The notes below the pieces were generated by a model. The model ran no database searches. It worked only from the letters and a program-made list of their open reading frames with translations, and had not been told where the DNA came from. This document shows, one piece after another, positions 1-6,779 of a stretch of 13,843 nt of DNA (its first letter is position 1; each line of letters opens with the position of its first letter). The position numbers were made by a program, and so were the translations under genes. The DNA is taken from the NCBI GenBank assembly GCA_035632315.1, contig DASQGZ010000038.1, positions 1-13,843 on the forward strand. Direction: 5' to 3'. The DNA is from JAFDZW01 sp035632315. GTDB lineage: Bacteria; Bacteroidota; Ignavibacteria; Palsa-1295.

Positions 1-1
1 T

Positions 2-1018
2 CAAGCGAAATTCCGATCGCGCGAATTGCCGCACTCTTCACTTGAAGCGTATTACCAGATCTTGAATATCGTAGGCGACCGGTTGGCATCAAATCCTGGC
101 GAGTCTATTACACTCTCCGGTACGACCGATGGAAGTGAAGCAGGGTCTACTGTCGCGGCGAAAGAACTTGCTCGTTCACGAGCCAACACTGTTAAAAATT
201 ACCTCATTGCAAGTTGGGGTGTTGAGCCAGAGCGAATCGCAATTAAAACGGTTTCTGCGCCAACAAATCCGTCAAGCAGTGTGTATGCTGAAGGCATCGA
301 AGAAAATCGTCGTGTCGAAATTTCTTCGTCCGACGGAAAGATGCTTGAGCCGGTGGTTCACGAAAAATTTTCACGCTATGAAGGATTGCCGAAGCAGATT
401 CCGTTCGAGCTTTCTGCAAAAGGGAAAAAATCCGCAATCGCTTCTTGGAATTTCACGGTGAATGCAGGTACGGAGGAGATCTATCATTCGAACGGCGCCA
501 GCGAACCGCCTGTAAGCTTTGCGTGGGATGTTACCGATGCGAATCTTGCGCCCATTGCATCAGCGAGCGATCATGGAGGAAAACTAACGGCAACACTTTC
601 GGTAAAAGATGCCGACGGACTTTCAAGCAGTGACAGTTACGACGTGCCTATTTCAAAATCTCGTTATCCGTTCGAGCTTTCACGTCTTTCGCTCGTCGTA
701 TTCGATTTTGATAAATCGACGATCTCGAATCAGAACAAAGAGATGGTCTCGACATTCGTCGCTCGCTCGATCAAACCGCAATCCGAGTCACGCATTACCG
801 GTTCGACCGACCGACTTGGCGAACTCGATCACAACCAGGAATTATCCCAGGCTCGCGCCGATGCAGTCGCAGCGCTTGTCACCGCAGAAAATCCGGACGC
901 AAAACTTCTTGAAGTCAAAGGCATCGGGCCTGCCGAACAAGTCGAATTAAACTCGACGCCCGAAGGCCGCTATTATTGTCGTACCGTGACGGTGCAGGTG
1001 CAAACGCCGTTGAATTAA
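2..1018 (+). CDS. Tandem OmpA-like domain envelope protein (5' partial)
   Basis: The reading frame is open to the left edge of the window, so the N-terminus is missing. An in-frame TTG near position 26 is very unlikely to be the true start because it would cut the first domain. Two OmpA-like (peptidoglycan-associating) domains are visible. The first ends near position 330 and has the conserved Asp of SGTTDG (about 128) and the Arg of LARSRA (about 179), then ENRRVEI. The second runs from about 690 to 1015, with VVFDFDKSTI, GSTDRLGE and LSQARADAV. The roughly 110 residues between them look like an Ig-like beta-sandwich (ASWNFTVNAG, SFAWDV, LSVKDADG). In OmpA/Pal/MotB proteins the Asp and Arg hold the diaminopimelate of peptidoglycan, so this product probably tethers the outer membrane or periplasm to the cell wall. 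The missing part could be a beta-barrel, a lipoprotein signal or more repeats. The domain call is secure; the precise role is unknown. Confidence 0.85.
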   Translation, partial: QAKFRSRELPHSSLEAYYQILNIVGDRLASNPGESITLSGTTDGSEAGSTVAAKELARSRANTVKNYLIASWGVEPERIAIKTVSAPTNPSSSVYAEGIEENRRVEISSSDGKMLEPVVHEKFSRYEGLPKQIPFELSAKGKKSAIASWNFTVNAGTEEIYHSNGASEPPVSFAWDVTDANLAPIASASDHGGKLTATLSVKDADGLSSSDSYDVPISKSRYPFELSRLSLVVFDFDKSTISNQNKEMVSTFVARSIKPQSESRITGSTDRLGELDHNQELSQARADAVAALVTAENPDAKLLEVKGIGPAEQVELNSTPEGRYYCRTVTVQVQTPLN

Positions 1019-1020
1019 TT

Positions 1021-1062
1021 GAAGCGTGTGAGCCGAACTTTCACTGTTGCGCTTCTCGTTTT
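1021..1062 (+). terminator. Possible intrinsic terminator after the OmpA-like gene
   Basis: GAAGCG at 1021-1026 pairs with CGCTTC at 1050-1055, and GTGA (1028-1031) pairs with TCAC (1041-1044) inside it. The stem is followed after two bases by GTTTT. The stem has an asymmetric internal loop and the T-run is short, so this is a weak candidate. It would separate the OmpA-like gene from hmgA. Confidence 0.35.
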
Positions 1063-1100
1063 AAGATCCTACTGCAAAATTTTATTTAGAGGAGCATAAA

Positions 1101-2237
1101 ATGAATTTTCCGATCATGCGCGGCAAGGTGACTAAACAGCCGCATGTCGCCATTCCCGAGGGCACATTCGAAGAAGAGCACGGGCGGGAGGGTTTTTTCG
1201 GGCGTGTCTCGCATCTCTATCACGCACACGCGCCGACAGGTTGGACACGCATCGAAGGGAATCTTCGGCCTCACGCATTCGATCTCAATGAGATCAAACC
1301 GACGGATATGACCGAAGCAACAGGACTTGCACTGCCCATCCTGATGAATGAGGATCTTGTCGTGATGGTATCTCGAAGAAATTTTGCGATGCCTTGGTAT
1401 GTGCGAAATGCTGATGGCGATATGGTCGTCTTTACCCATCGAGGCAGCGGCAAAGTAGAGACCGATTTCGGAACGATCGCATTCGAACCCGGGGATTATC
1501 TTGTGATACCACGTGCAACAACCTACCGAGTGATCCCCGAAACGACCGATAATTTTTTTATTATTGTCGAAGCGCATTCTGAAATATTGCCGCCGACACC
1601 CGAACAAAAGGGGTTGATGGGAATGCATGCGCTATACGATATGGGCGCTGTGACGTTACCCGATTTTACGGAATATGAAAAAACAGGGGATAACGGCAAA
1701 GAGTATGAAGTGCGCGTCAAACGTCTTGGCGAGTGGACATCTATTTTTTATCCGTTCAATCCGATCGATGTTGTTGGCTGGAGAGGCGATCTGACAGTAT
1801 TCAAAATTAATATGCGCGATATTCGCCCGGTAATGTCGCCGCGTGTACATCTGCCGCCGCCGGTGCATACAACGTTTCTTGCGAAAAATTTTGTCGTCTG
1901 TTCGTTCCTTCCGCGACCGTTGGAAGAAGATCCAGATACGCTGAAAGTCCCGTTCTATCATCGCAACAGCGACTACGACGAGGTGCTGTTCTATCACGAC
2001 GGCGATTTCTTCAGCCGCGATAACATCAAAGCCGGGATGATGACGCTGCACCCGCAAGGCATTCATCATGGCCCGCACCCGAAAGCCATGCGCAATCAGG
2101 ACAAACTTACCCGCACGAACGAAGCCGCAATGATGATCGATACCAGGTATCCTTTAAAAATTGCGCCTGCTGCAGAATCGGTCGAGTGGAAAGAGTACTG
2201 GGCGTCCTGGAAAGAGAAAGAGACAGTCAAGGCATAA
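1101..2237 (+). CDS. hmgA: Homogentisate 1,2-dioxygenase
   Basis: This 378-aa cupin-fold, Fe(II)-dependent ring-cleaving dioxygenase opens homogentisate to 4-maleylacetoacetate in tyrosine/phenylalanine catabolism. The family is recognisable throughout: GTFEEEHGREGFFGRVSHLY and TGWTRIEG near the N-terminus, EPGDYLVIPRATTYR mid-protein, and the C-terminal block HLPPPVHTTF, CSFLPRP, FYHRNSDYDEV and IHHGPHP. The likely metal ligands are H287 and E294 in FYHRNSDYDE and H323 in IHHGPHP, by analogy with the His-Glu-His triad of the human enzyme. The protein is shorter than the roughly 440-aa animal enzyme and fits the compact bacterial form. The ATG is supported by AGAGGAG at 1088-1094, six bases upstream, the best Shine-Dalgarno of the left half. 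The next gene follows after 9 bp. No maleylacetoacetate isomerase or fumarylacetoacetase gene is visible, so the rest of the pathway must lie elsewhere. A related ring-cleaving substrate cannot be excluded. Confidence 0.88.
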   Translation: MNFPIMRGKVTKQPHVAIPEGTFEEEHGREGFFGRVSHLYHAHAPTGWTRIEGNLRPHAFDLNEIKPTDMTEATGLALPILMNEDLVVMVSRRNFAMPWYVRNADGDMVVFTHRGSGKVETDFGTIAFEPGDYLVIPRATTYRVIPETTDNFFIIVEAHSEILPPTPEQKGLMGMHALYDMGAVTLPDFTEYEKTGDNGKEYEVRVKRLGEWTSIFYPFNPIDVVGWRGDLTVFKINMRDIRPVMSPRVHLPPPVHTTFLAKNFVVCSFLPRPLEEDPDTLKVPFYHRNSDYDEVLFYHDGDFFSRDNIKAGMMTLHPQGIHHGPHPKAMRNQDKLTRTNEAAMMIDTRYPLKIAPAAESVEWKEYWASWKEKETVKA

Positions 2238-2246
2238 ATTATTTTA

Positions 2247-3011
2247 ATGGAAAGACAGCTTGTTTTCATAACCGGAGCATCGAGTGGTATCGGACGCGCT
2301 TGTGCTCATGCGTTTGCACGGCTTGGCACAAACCTCCTTCTCTGCGCGCGGCGAGGAGAACGGCTTGCGGGTGTACAACAAGAATTGACTATTTCTCATC
2401 CAGACACTAAGATTCATGCGTTCGAACTCGATGTTCGCGACCGCGAAGCCGTCATCGAGACATTGAATGCACTTCCAGAGGAATGGAAAAAGATAGATAT
2501 TCTTATCAACAATGCCGGACTTTCGCGCGGACTCGATAAACTGCATGAAGGCAATATCGACGATTGGGAAGAAATGCTCGATACGAACCTGAAGGGCTTG
2601 CTTTATGTCACTCGTACGGTCGTACCGTGGATGGTCAGGCGAAACACCGGGCATATCATCAACATTGGCTCGATCGCCGGACATGAAGTGTATCCGCGCG
2701 GGAATGTCTATTGTGCTTCGAAGTTTGCAGTAGATGCCATCACGAAAGGCTTGCGGCTTGATCTGGTCGATACACCGCTGCGGGTAACGACGATCGACCC
2801 CGGCCTTGTCGAAACGGAATTTTCAGAAGTCCGCTTTCATGGCGACAAAGCCCGCGCAGAGGCAGTCTATAAAGGCTTTCAGCCATTGAGTGCTGATGAC
2901 ATCGCCGATTCGGTTATTTGGTCAGCCACAAGACCGGCACATGTTCAGATCGCAGAGATCATAATTTTCCCGACAGCACAAGCAAGCGCGGCGGTTGTTC
3001 ACCGCGCATGA
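2247..3011 (+). CDS. Short-chain dehydrogenase/reductase, YdfG-like
   Basis: This 254-aa classical SDR has the Rossmann nucleotide-binding motif TGASSGIG (residues 9-16), NNAG (88-91) and the catalytic tetrad N114, S142, Y155 and K159 (YCASK). The stretch from EEWKKIDILINNAGLSRG through HIINIGSIAG, together with DPGLVETEFSEVRFHGD, closely resembles E. coli YdfG, an NADP-dependent 3-hydroxy acid dehydrogenase that oxidises L-allo-threonine or serine and reduces malonic semialdehyde. The CARR motif after beta-2 (residues 33-36) is consistent with a preference for NADP. It probably forms an operon with hmgA, 9 bp upstream, although no good Shine-Dalgarno precedes its ATG, so translation may depend on the upstream gene. 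The link to aromatic amino acid breakdown is only positional. The fold and catalytic residues are certain; the substrate is inferred. Confidence 0.9.
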   Translation: MERQLVFITGASSGIGRACAHAFARLGTNLLLCARRGERLAGVQQELTISHPDTKIHAFELDVRDREAVIETLNALPEEWKKIDILINNAGLSRGLDKLHEGNIDDWEEMLDTNLKGLLYVTRTVVPWMVRRNTGHIINIGSIAGHEVYPRGNVYCASKFAVDAITKGLRLDLVDTPLRVTTIDPGLVETEFSEVRFHGDKARAEAVYKGFQPLSADDIADSVIWSATRPAHVQIAEIIIFPTAQASAAVVHRA

Positions 3012-3015
3012 TCTT

Positions 3016-5664
3016 TCAGAGTTCTTTTTTCTTTTTCATTGTCGTACCAATACCAAGAACGAGTCCGAGGACAGCAATGACATTTGTTACGAGCGAGATC
3101 ATTCGCCCTGTTTCATATTTATTATCGTGGTATGTCAGCTTCAGTGTATGCGTTCCGGCAGGGACGGCAAAAGCGCGGAATGCCCAATCGGCTTTGTACA
3201 TCGTCGTCGGTTTGCCGTCGAGTTCAGCCTGCCAATTCGGATACCACGTGTCGGACATAAACAGCAGACGCGGATAGTTTGTAGTCGTTTTTAACTCAAC
3301 ATTCTCATTCTCGTATTTCGTGATCTCGACCGTTTCGTTCGGCGCGATCGAAGAATCGATTGTCGCCGGCATTCCCTCAGGCTGCTTATCAAAGAAGAGT
3401 ACATCACGGGGACTGAAACTGCCATCGCGCATCAACTTCAGATATTCGAGCGGCTGATGAACTTCATAACTGCGGACAAAAAATGCACGAGGCAGTACAG
3501 CATTATTCTGCCAAACGATCGTCTGCTCTTTTTTGCCTTCGCGGCTTTGCGCCGGCTCTTTCGAAACAAATACTGGTGTCATTCTACCTTGAATAGAATC
3601 GACCGCACCGTTGGCGATGACATATTTCGTATTGAGCAGACTCCACATGAACGGATTGAAAATATAGAATCCTTGTGCGTCGCCCGTCACGTCGACAACA
3701 TCCTGATATTCGCGCATCTTTGCGGCATGATAACCTGCGATCGTTTGCAGATTCCAGGAGACGGGAATGTTCGACGTCGGTTCGTTCATATCGAGTACGC
3801 GGTAGAGCGATTTATCCTGTTTGATGAAGCTGATATAATCATGCTCATTAAACGCGGCATCATAATCACTCTTGTTAGTAATATCAAGCGGGCGGTAATC
3901 AACACGCCATAGATCAATGACGGTTAGAACGATGACTAGACCGAGCGGGATAGCAGCATTTTTTATTTTGCCTCTGAGGTACATCCACAACGCCCCGATC
4001 GCAAGTGCAGCGATGAGCGTGCAGATCGCAGCATCATTTAATGCGGTGCTCACGGCGAGATCTTGGATGGATTGCGGGTATCCAGCAAGCGGTTTGCCAC
4101 TGGCTTTAATACCAGAGCGAATCATGCCATCGAAAATGCCCCGCCCAATAAGAAATACCACAAATAATCCTGCAGCAACGTACAGCGCATACGTTGTATA
4201 TTTCGTCAGCCGTGCTTTAAGCGCTTTGTCATCAGCATTTTTTATACTATCTATGATCTGCTGCAACGTCAGCGCAGCAATGATCGGGAAACACATTTGC
4301 ATCAGTACAAGCGCCATCATCGGCGCGCGGAATTTATTAAATGCCGGGAAGTAATTGAACATCGGCTTGAACAGAATTGAAAACGTCGAGCCGAACGATA
4401 AAAATAGTGCAAACAAACTGATGATAGCCAGCGGCGCGATGAGTCGTTCTCGTTTCCAGAGCGAAAAAATTCCGATCAGCGCCAGAAAAAAGACAATGAC
4501 GCCGGTATAATTTGCGCAATCCGTCATTGTTGCTTGTCCCCAATAGGTCGGGACTTTTGCTTCTCCTTGCACTTCAGGACCCGAATACGATTGTTTTCCG
4601 AAACCATACCAACCCGGCACAATGAACGTGATCATTTCACCAGGCGAGAATGAATACTCTGTTGCATAATTCCAGTCGAGTCCGCCAGATGCAGATACTC
4701 CGGTTGACGAAGTTGCTTTTTGTTCTACGCCAGTTCCGAGAGTTAAGCGATCGACGAGCGGTGACGCGCCGCGAATAGAATACGAATCGTATCCGAGCGA
4801 AGCGAGGTAACGATCTGCCGACATCGCGAATGCAAGTCCGACCATCACGAGTGAAATGATCCCGGTACGAAGGACAGCAACGACATTTCGCTTATTTTTC
4901 AGGTCGGTGATCAGCCAAACGATAAAATAAATAAGTATTGCAAGAAATTGGTAAAATGCCATCTGCGGGTGTGACGATTCAAGCAGAAAATGCAACGCGA
5001 TCGCGAGTGCGGAACACCAAAAAACCATTCGCTGCCACGTCACTTTTTCTTCGCGAAGTTTCTCCAGGGCAAGAAGAATATACGGGAAGCACATCACGGC
5101 GAACACTTTTGTGTTGTGTCCGATCATTACATACGTGACAATCCAGGTGGAGAACATAGCTGAGAACGCAGCGAAGAATGCAACCAAATGCGACGTCTTT
5201 CGGCCGAGTCTCAACAATAAATACATCCCGAGCCCGAAAATAAAATAATGCCATATATGGATCATCGCATCATTGCCGCCGAAAACGGCAACCGGAATAT
5301 CGCGGACGAGATCGAAGCCTTCGTGCACGATGTCGTATGTCCTTGCACCGGTTGAGATCAGCGATGCGAATGATGGCATCCCGCAGAAAATATTCGGTAT
5401 CCATTGTGGTACACTCGTGCCGGCAGCTTGTGCGGCATTGAGATAGGGCAGGATGCTTTGGCTTGCGATATTATCGCCGGCATTAAATGCTTTATCTTTA
5501 GATAGGACTCCGGAGAAAAAGATCAAGAGCACAACAAAGATCGAAACGATCGCAAGCGGCGTCTGGAATTTTGGAGGGATCCCGCTCGATGTTTTCGCAT
5601 CACCTTTGCGAATATCGTCGATCGATCGCTGTTTTTTCTGAGCAGAAGGTTTTTGTTGAGCCAT
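3016..5664 (-). CDS. YfhO-family multi-pass membrane protein (putative GT-C glycosyltransferase)
   Basis: This 882-aa protein has a short basic cytoplasmic N-terminus, a first membrane helix at about residues 36-54, roughly a dozen hydrophobic segments, a long soluble domain after about residue 600, and a final helix (about 857-875) followed by a lysine-rich tail. The block YPNWQAELDGKPT (from residue 808) and VPAGTHTLKLTYH is the typical C-terminal signature of the bacterial YfhO family, as is the early NIFCGMPSF motif. In Bacillus and Listeria, YfhO works with CsbB and GtcA to move sugars from a lipid carrier onto teichoic acids. Proteins of this type in Gram-negative Bacteroidota have no proven acceptor. 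Neither a CsbB-like nor a GtcA-like partner is in this window. The ATG at 5664 is preferred because the protein starts there with a normal hydrophilic leader and a promoter match lies 30 bp upstream. The gene converges on the SDR gene with only 4 bp between stop codons. Confidence 0.85.
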   Translation of the reverse strand: MAQQKPSAQKKQRSIDDIRKGDAKTSSGIPPKFQTPLAIVSIFVVLLIFFSGVLSKDKAFNAGDNIASQSILPYLNAAQAAGTSVPQWIPNIFCGMPSFASLISTGARTYDIVHEGFDLVRDIPVAVFGGNDAMIHIWHYFIFGLGMYLLLRLGRKTSHLVAFFAAFSAMFSTWIVTYVMIGHNTKVFAVMCFPYILLALEKLREEKVTWQRMVFWCSALAIALHFLLESSHPQMAFYQFLAILIYFIVWLITDLKNKRNVVAVLRTGIISLVMVGLAFAMSADRYLASLGYDSYSIRGASPLVDRLTLGTGVEQKATSSTGVSASGGLDWNYATEYSFSPGEMITFIVPGWYGFGKQSYSGPEVQGEAKVPTYWGQATMTDCANYTGVIVFFLALIGIFSLWKRERLIAPLAIISLFALFLSFGSTFSILFKPMFNYFPAFNKFRAPMMALVLMQMCFPIIAALTLQQIIDSIKNADDKALKARLTKYTTYALYVAAGLFVVFLIGRGIFDGMIRSGIKASGKPLAGYPQSIQDLAVSTALNDAAICTLIAALAIGALWMYLRGKIKNAAIPLGLVIVLTVIDLWRVDYRPLDITNKSDYDAAFNEHDYISFIKQDKSLYRVLDMNEPTSNIPVSWNLQTIAGYHAAKMREYQDVVDVTGDAQGFYIFNPFMWSLLNTKYVIANGAVDSIQGRMTPVFVSKEPAQSREGKKEQTIVWQNNAVLPRAFFVRSYEVHQPLEYLKLMRDGSFSPRDVLFFDKQPEGMPATIDSSIAPNETVEITKYENENVELKTTTNYPRLLFMSDTWYPNWQAELDGKPTTMYKADWAFRAFAVPAGTHTLKLTYHDNKYETGRMISLVTNVIAVLGLVLGIGTTMKKKKEL

Positions 5665-5693
5665 GATCCTGAAATAATAACAGTTGTAAACCT

Positions 5694-5724
5694 CAAAAAT
5701 ACGCCGAGAATGCAGTGATACAAA
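5694..5724 (-). promoter_or_regulatory. Bacteroidota-type promoter for the YfhO gene
   Basis: Read on the minus strand, TTTG (5724-5721) is followed by 19 bases and then TATTTTTG (5701-5694). This fits the Bacteroidota housekeeping consensus: TTTG at -33, about 19-21 bases, TAnnTTTG at -7. Transcription would begin roughly 6-8 bases downstream, leaving a 5' leader of about 25 nt before the ATG at 5664. The match is exact at all defined positions, but the motif is short and AT-rich, so chance cannot be excluded. Confidence 0.5.
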
Positions 5725-5795
5725 AGAAATGACGTTCGCGAAACCCGACCGTGTGCCTTCTCGTTAGCACTATTCATTCATTTTACCGAACTACG

Positions 5796-6485
5796 ATGAA
5801 AGCTATATTTCGTTTCTTGTCTGCGGTTTGCCTAATGGTCGTCCTCTATGCGAATGCAAATGCCCAGGGCACCGGTATCGAGATAACATCGAAAATGACC
5901 TCTCCGATGATGGGTGGCAACCCGATGCCGATGGTTGTTGATATTAAAGGAGATAAAGCAGTCACAACGATGAACAACCCGATGGGTGAGATGAAAGTTT
6001 ATACCGATAACTCAACTCACAAGACTGTCCTTGTCATGGGCGGGAAGACCGGGTATGAAGTTGACGCAAAGAAGGCTGAAGAGCTTGCTGCGGCAAAAAA
6101 AGACAGCATCGTCCCGGTCGCGACCGGCCAGAAAAAGACGATCAACGGTTATAATTGCGAACTGTACACCGCTACATCGAGCGATGCCGACTTTGAAATG
6201 TGGATGACTTCCGACTTTCCGAAAGACATAACCGAGGCAATGAAAAAATTCAGCTCCGGCGGTGGTATTGGCGGAATGCGCGGCGGAAAAGCGAATCCGT
6301 TCGGTTCACTGATGGAAAAAGGCCTTGCTCCTGTTCAAACTGACGTCAAAAATAAAGGCCAGTTAATGGCATCTATTGAATTTGTGAAATATGAAAGAAA
6401 ATCGCTCGACGATGCGATGTTCATTGTTCCGTCCGACGTTACCATTCAGCCGATGCCGGCAATGATGGGCGGGCAAGGGAAGTGA
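5796..6485 (+). CDS. Secreted DUF4412-like protein
   Basis: This 229-aa protein begins with a clear Sec signal peptide: basic MKAIFRF, a hydrophobic core (about residues 6-18), then ANANAQ, with likely cleavage before Gln24. I chose the ATG at 5796 over an upstream in-frame GTG at 5751 because it places the signal peptide at the true N-terminus. The mature protein resembles DUF4412 proteins of Bacteroidota: EITSKM, VVDIKGDKAVT, GEMKVYTD, KTINGYNCELYT and MWMTSDFPKDITEAM. Such proteins look like small beta-rich periplasmic or surface proteins, and their function is unknown. Methionine is abundant, with clusters near both ends of the mature chain (SPMMGGNPMPM and QPMPAMMGG) and a glycine-rich patch at about residues 150-165. 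It is divergent from the YfhO gene and is followed 50 bp later by a tRNA gene. The family call is moderately sure; no function can be stated. Confidence 0.8.
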   Translation: MKAIFRFLSAVCLMVVLYANANAQGTGIEITSKMTSPMMGGNPMPMVVDIKGDKAVTTMNNPMGEMKVYTDNSTHKTVLVMGGKTGYEVDAKKAEELAAAKKDSIVPVATGQKKTINGYNCELYTATSSDADFEMWMTSDFPKDITEAMKKFSSGGGIGGMRGGKANPFGSLMEKGLAPVQTDVKNKGQLMASIEFVKYERKSLDDAMFIVPSDVTIQPMPAMMGGQGK

Positions 6486-6496
6486 TCTTGATTTCG

Positions 6497-6530
6497 GAAC
6501 CGTAAACGGGGCGAGTCCGTTGTGCGGTTC
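6497..6530 (+). other. Two-step RNA hairpin just before the tRNA
   Basis: GAACCG (6497-6502) pairs with CGGTTC (6525-6530), and inside it AACGG (6505-6509) pairs with CCGTT (6517-6521). They are separated by a 2x3 internal loop, with a 7-base apical loop. That makes 11 Watson-Crick pairs in 34 bases. It ends 5 bases before the mature tRNA 5' end and has no T-run. It may be a 3' stabilising stem for the DUF4412 mRNA or a leader structure for tRNA processing. Confidence 0.45.
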
Positions 6531-6535
6531 ATCTT

Positions 6536-6610
6536 GGGCATTTAGCTCAGCTGGTTCAGAGCGTTCGCCTCACACGCGAAAGGTCACAGGTTCAAATCCT
6601 GTAATGCCCA
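6536..6610 (+). tRNA. trnV: tRNA-Val (anticodon CAC)
   Basis: This is a complete 75-base cloverleaf. The acceptor stem GGGCATT pairs with AATGCCC (6603-6609), the D-stem is GCTC/GAGC, the anticodon stem TTCGC/GCGAA flanks the loop CTCACAC with CAC at positions 34-36, the variable region is AGGTC, and the T-arm is ACAGG TTCAAAT CCTGT. The discriminator base is A. The 3' CCA is not encoded; CTT follows and would have to be replaced by CCA-adding enzyme. The anticodon reads GUG valine codons. Confidence 0.95.
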
Positions 6611-6628
6611 CTTCCTTCTGTTTGAACT

Positions 6629-6668
6629 ATCCCTTTTCCTGAAAATTCAGCGGGATTCTTGTTTGTCT
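6629..6668 (+). terminator. Possible terminator after tRNA-Val
   Basis: ATCCC (6629-6633) pairs with GGGAT (6652-6656), enclosing a second stem of CTGA/TCAG (within 6639-6650). It is followed by the T-rich stretch TTCTTGTTTGTCT. The T-tract is interrupted, so efficiency is uncertain, but the position 18 bases after the tRNA is what a terminator would have. Confidence 0.45.
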
Positions 6669-6720
6669 CAATACGTGTTATTCTCTTCCCGCTCGGTACA
6701 GGTTGTCCGCACGGGCAGAG

Positions 6721-6735
6721 GCCCCGATTCGGGGC
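6721..6735 (+). promoter_or_regulatory. GC-rich hairpin in the leader of the HRDC gene
   Basis: GCCCCG and CGGGGC flank a 3-base ATT loop, giving six strong G-C pairs in 15 bases. It lies 31 bases before the Shine-Dalgarno of the HRDC-domain gene. No T-run follows, so it is not an intrinsic terminator. It could be a 5' UTR element or an operator half-site pair. Confidence 0.3.
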
Positions 6736-6766
6736 ACGTCAAAATATATTCATCATTACTCAATTC

Positions 6767-6774
6767 GAGGAGAG
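6767..6774 (+). promoter_or_regulatory. Shine-Dalgarno that fixes the HRDC gene start
   Basis: GAGGAGAG ends five bases before the ATG at 6780. The frame stays open upstream to a TTG at 6663, but that extension crosses the leader hairpin and has no ribosome binding site, so the ATG is preferred. Confidence 0.7.
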
Positions 6775-6779
6775 CAAAT

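Noticed and set aside
3457..4354. Plus-strand open frames of 145-151 codons inside the YfhO gene
   Set aside because: They lie fully within a convincing 882-codon gene on the other strand and show no family features.
6663..6779. A 39-codon N-terminal extension of the HRDC gene from a TTG
   Set aside because: The ATG at 6780 has a strong Shine-Dalgarno, while the extension crosses the GC hairpin and has no initiation signal.
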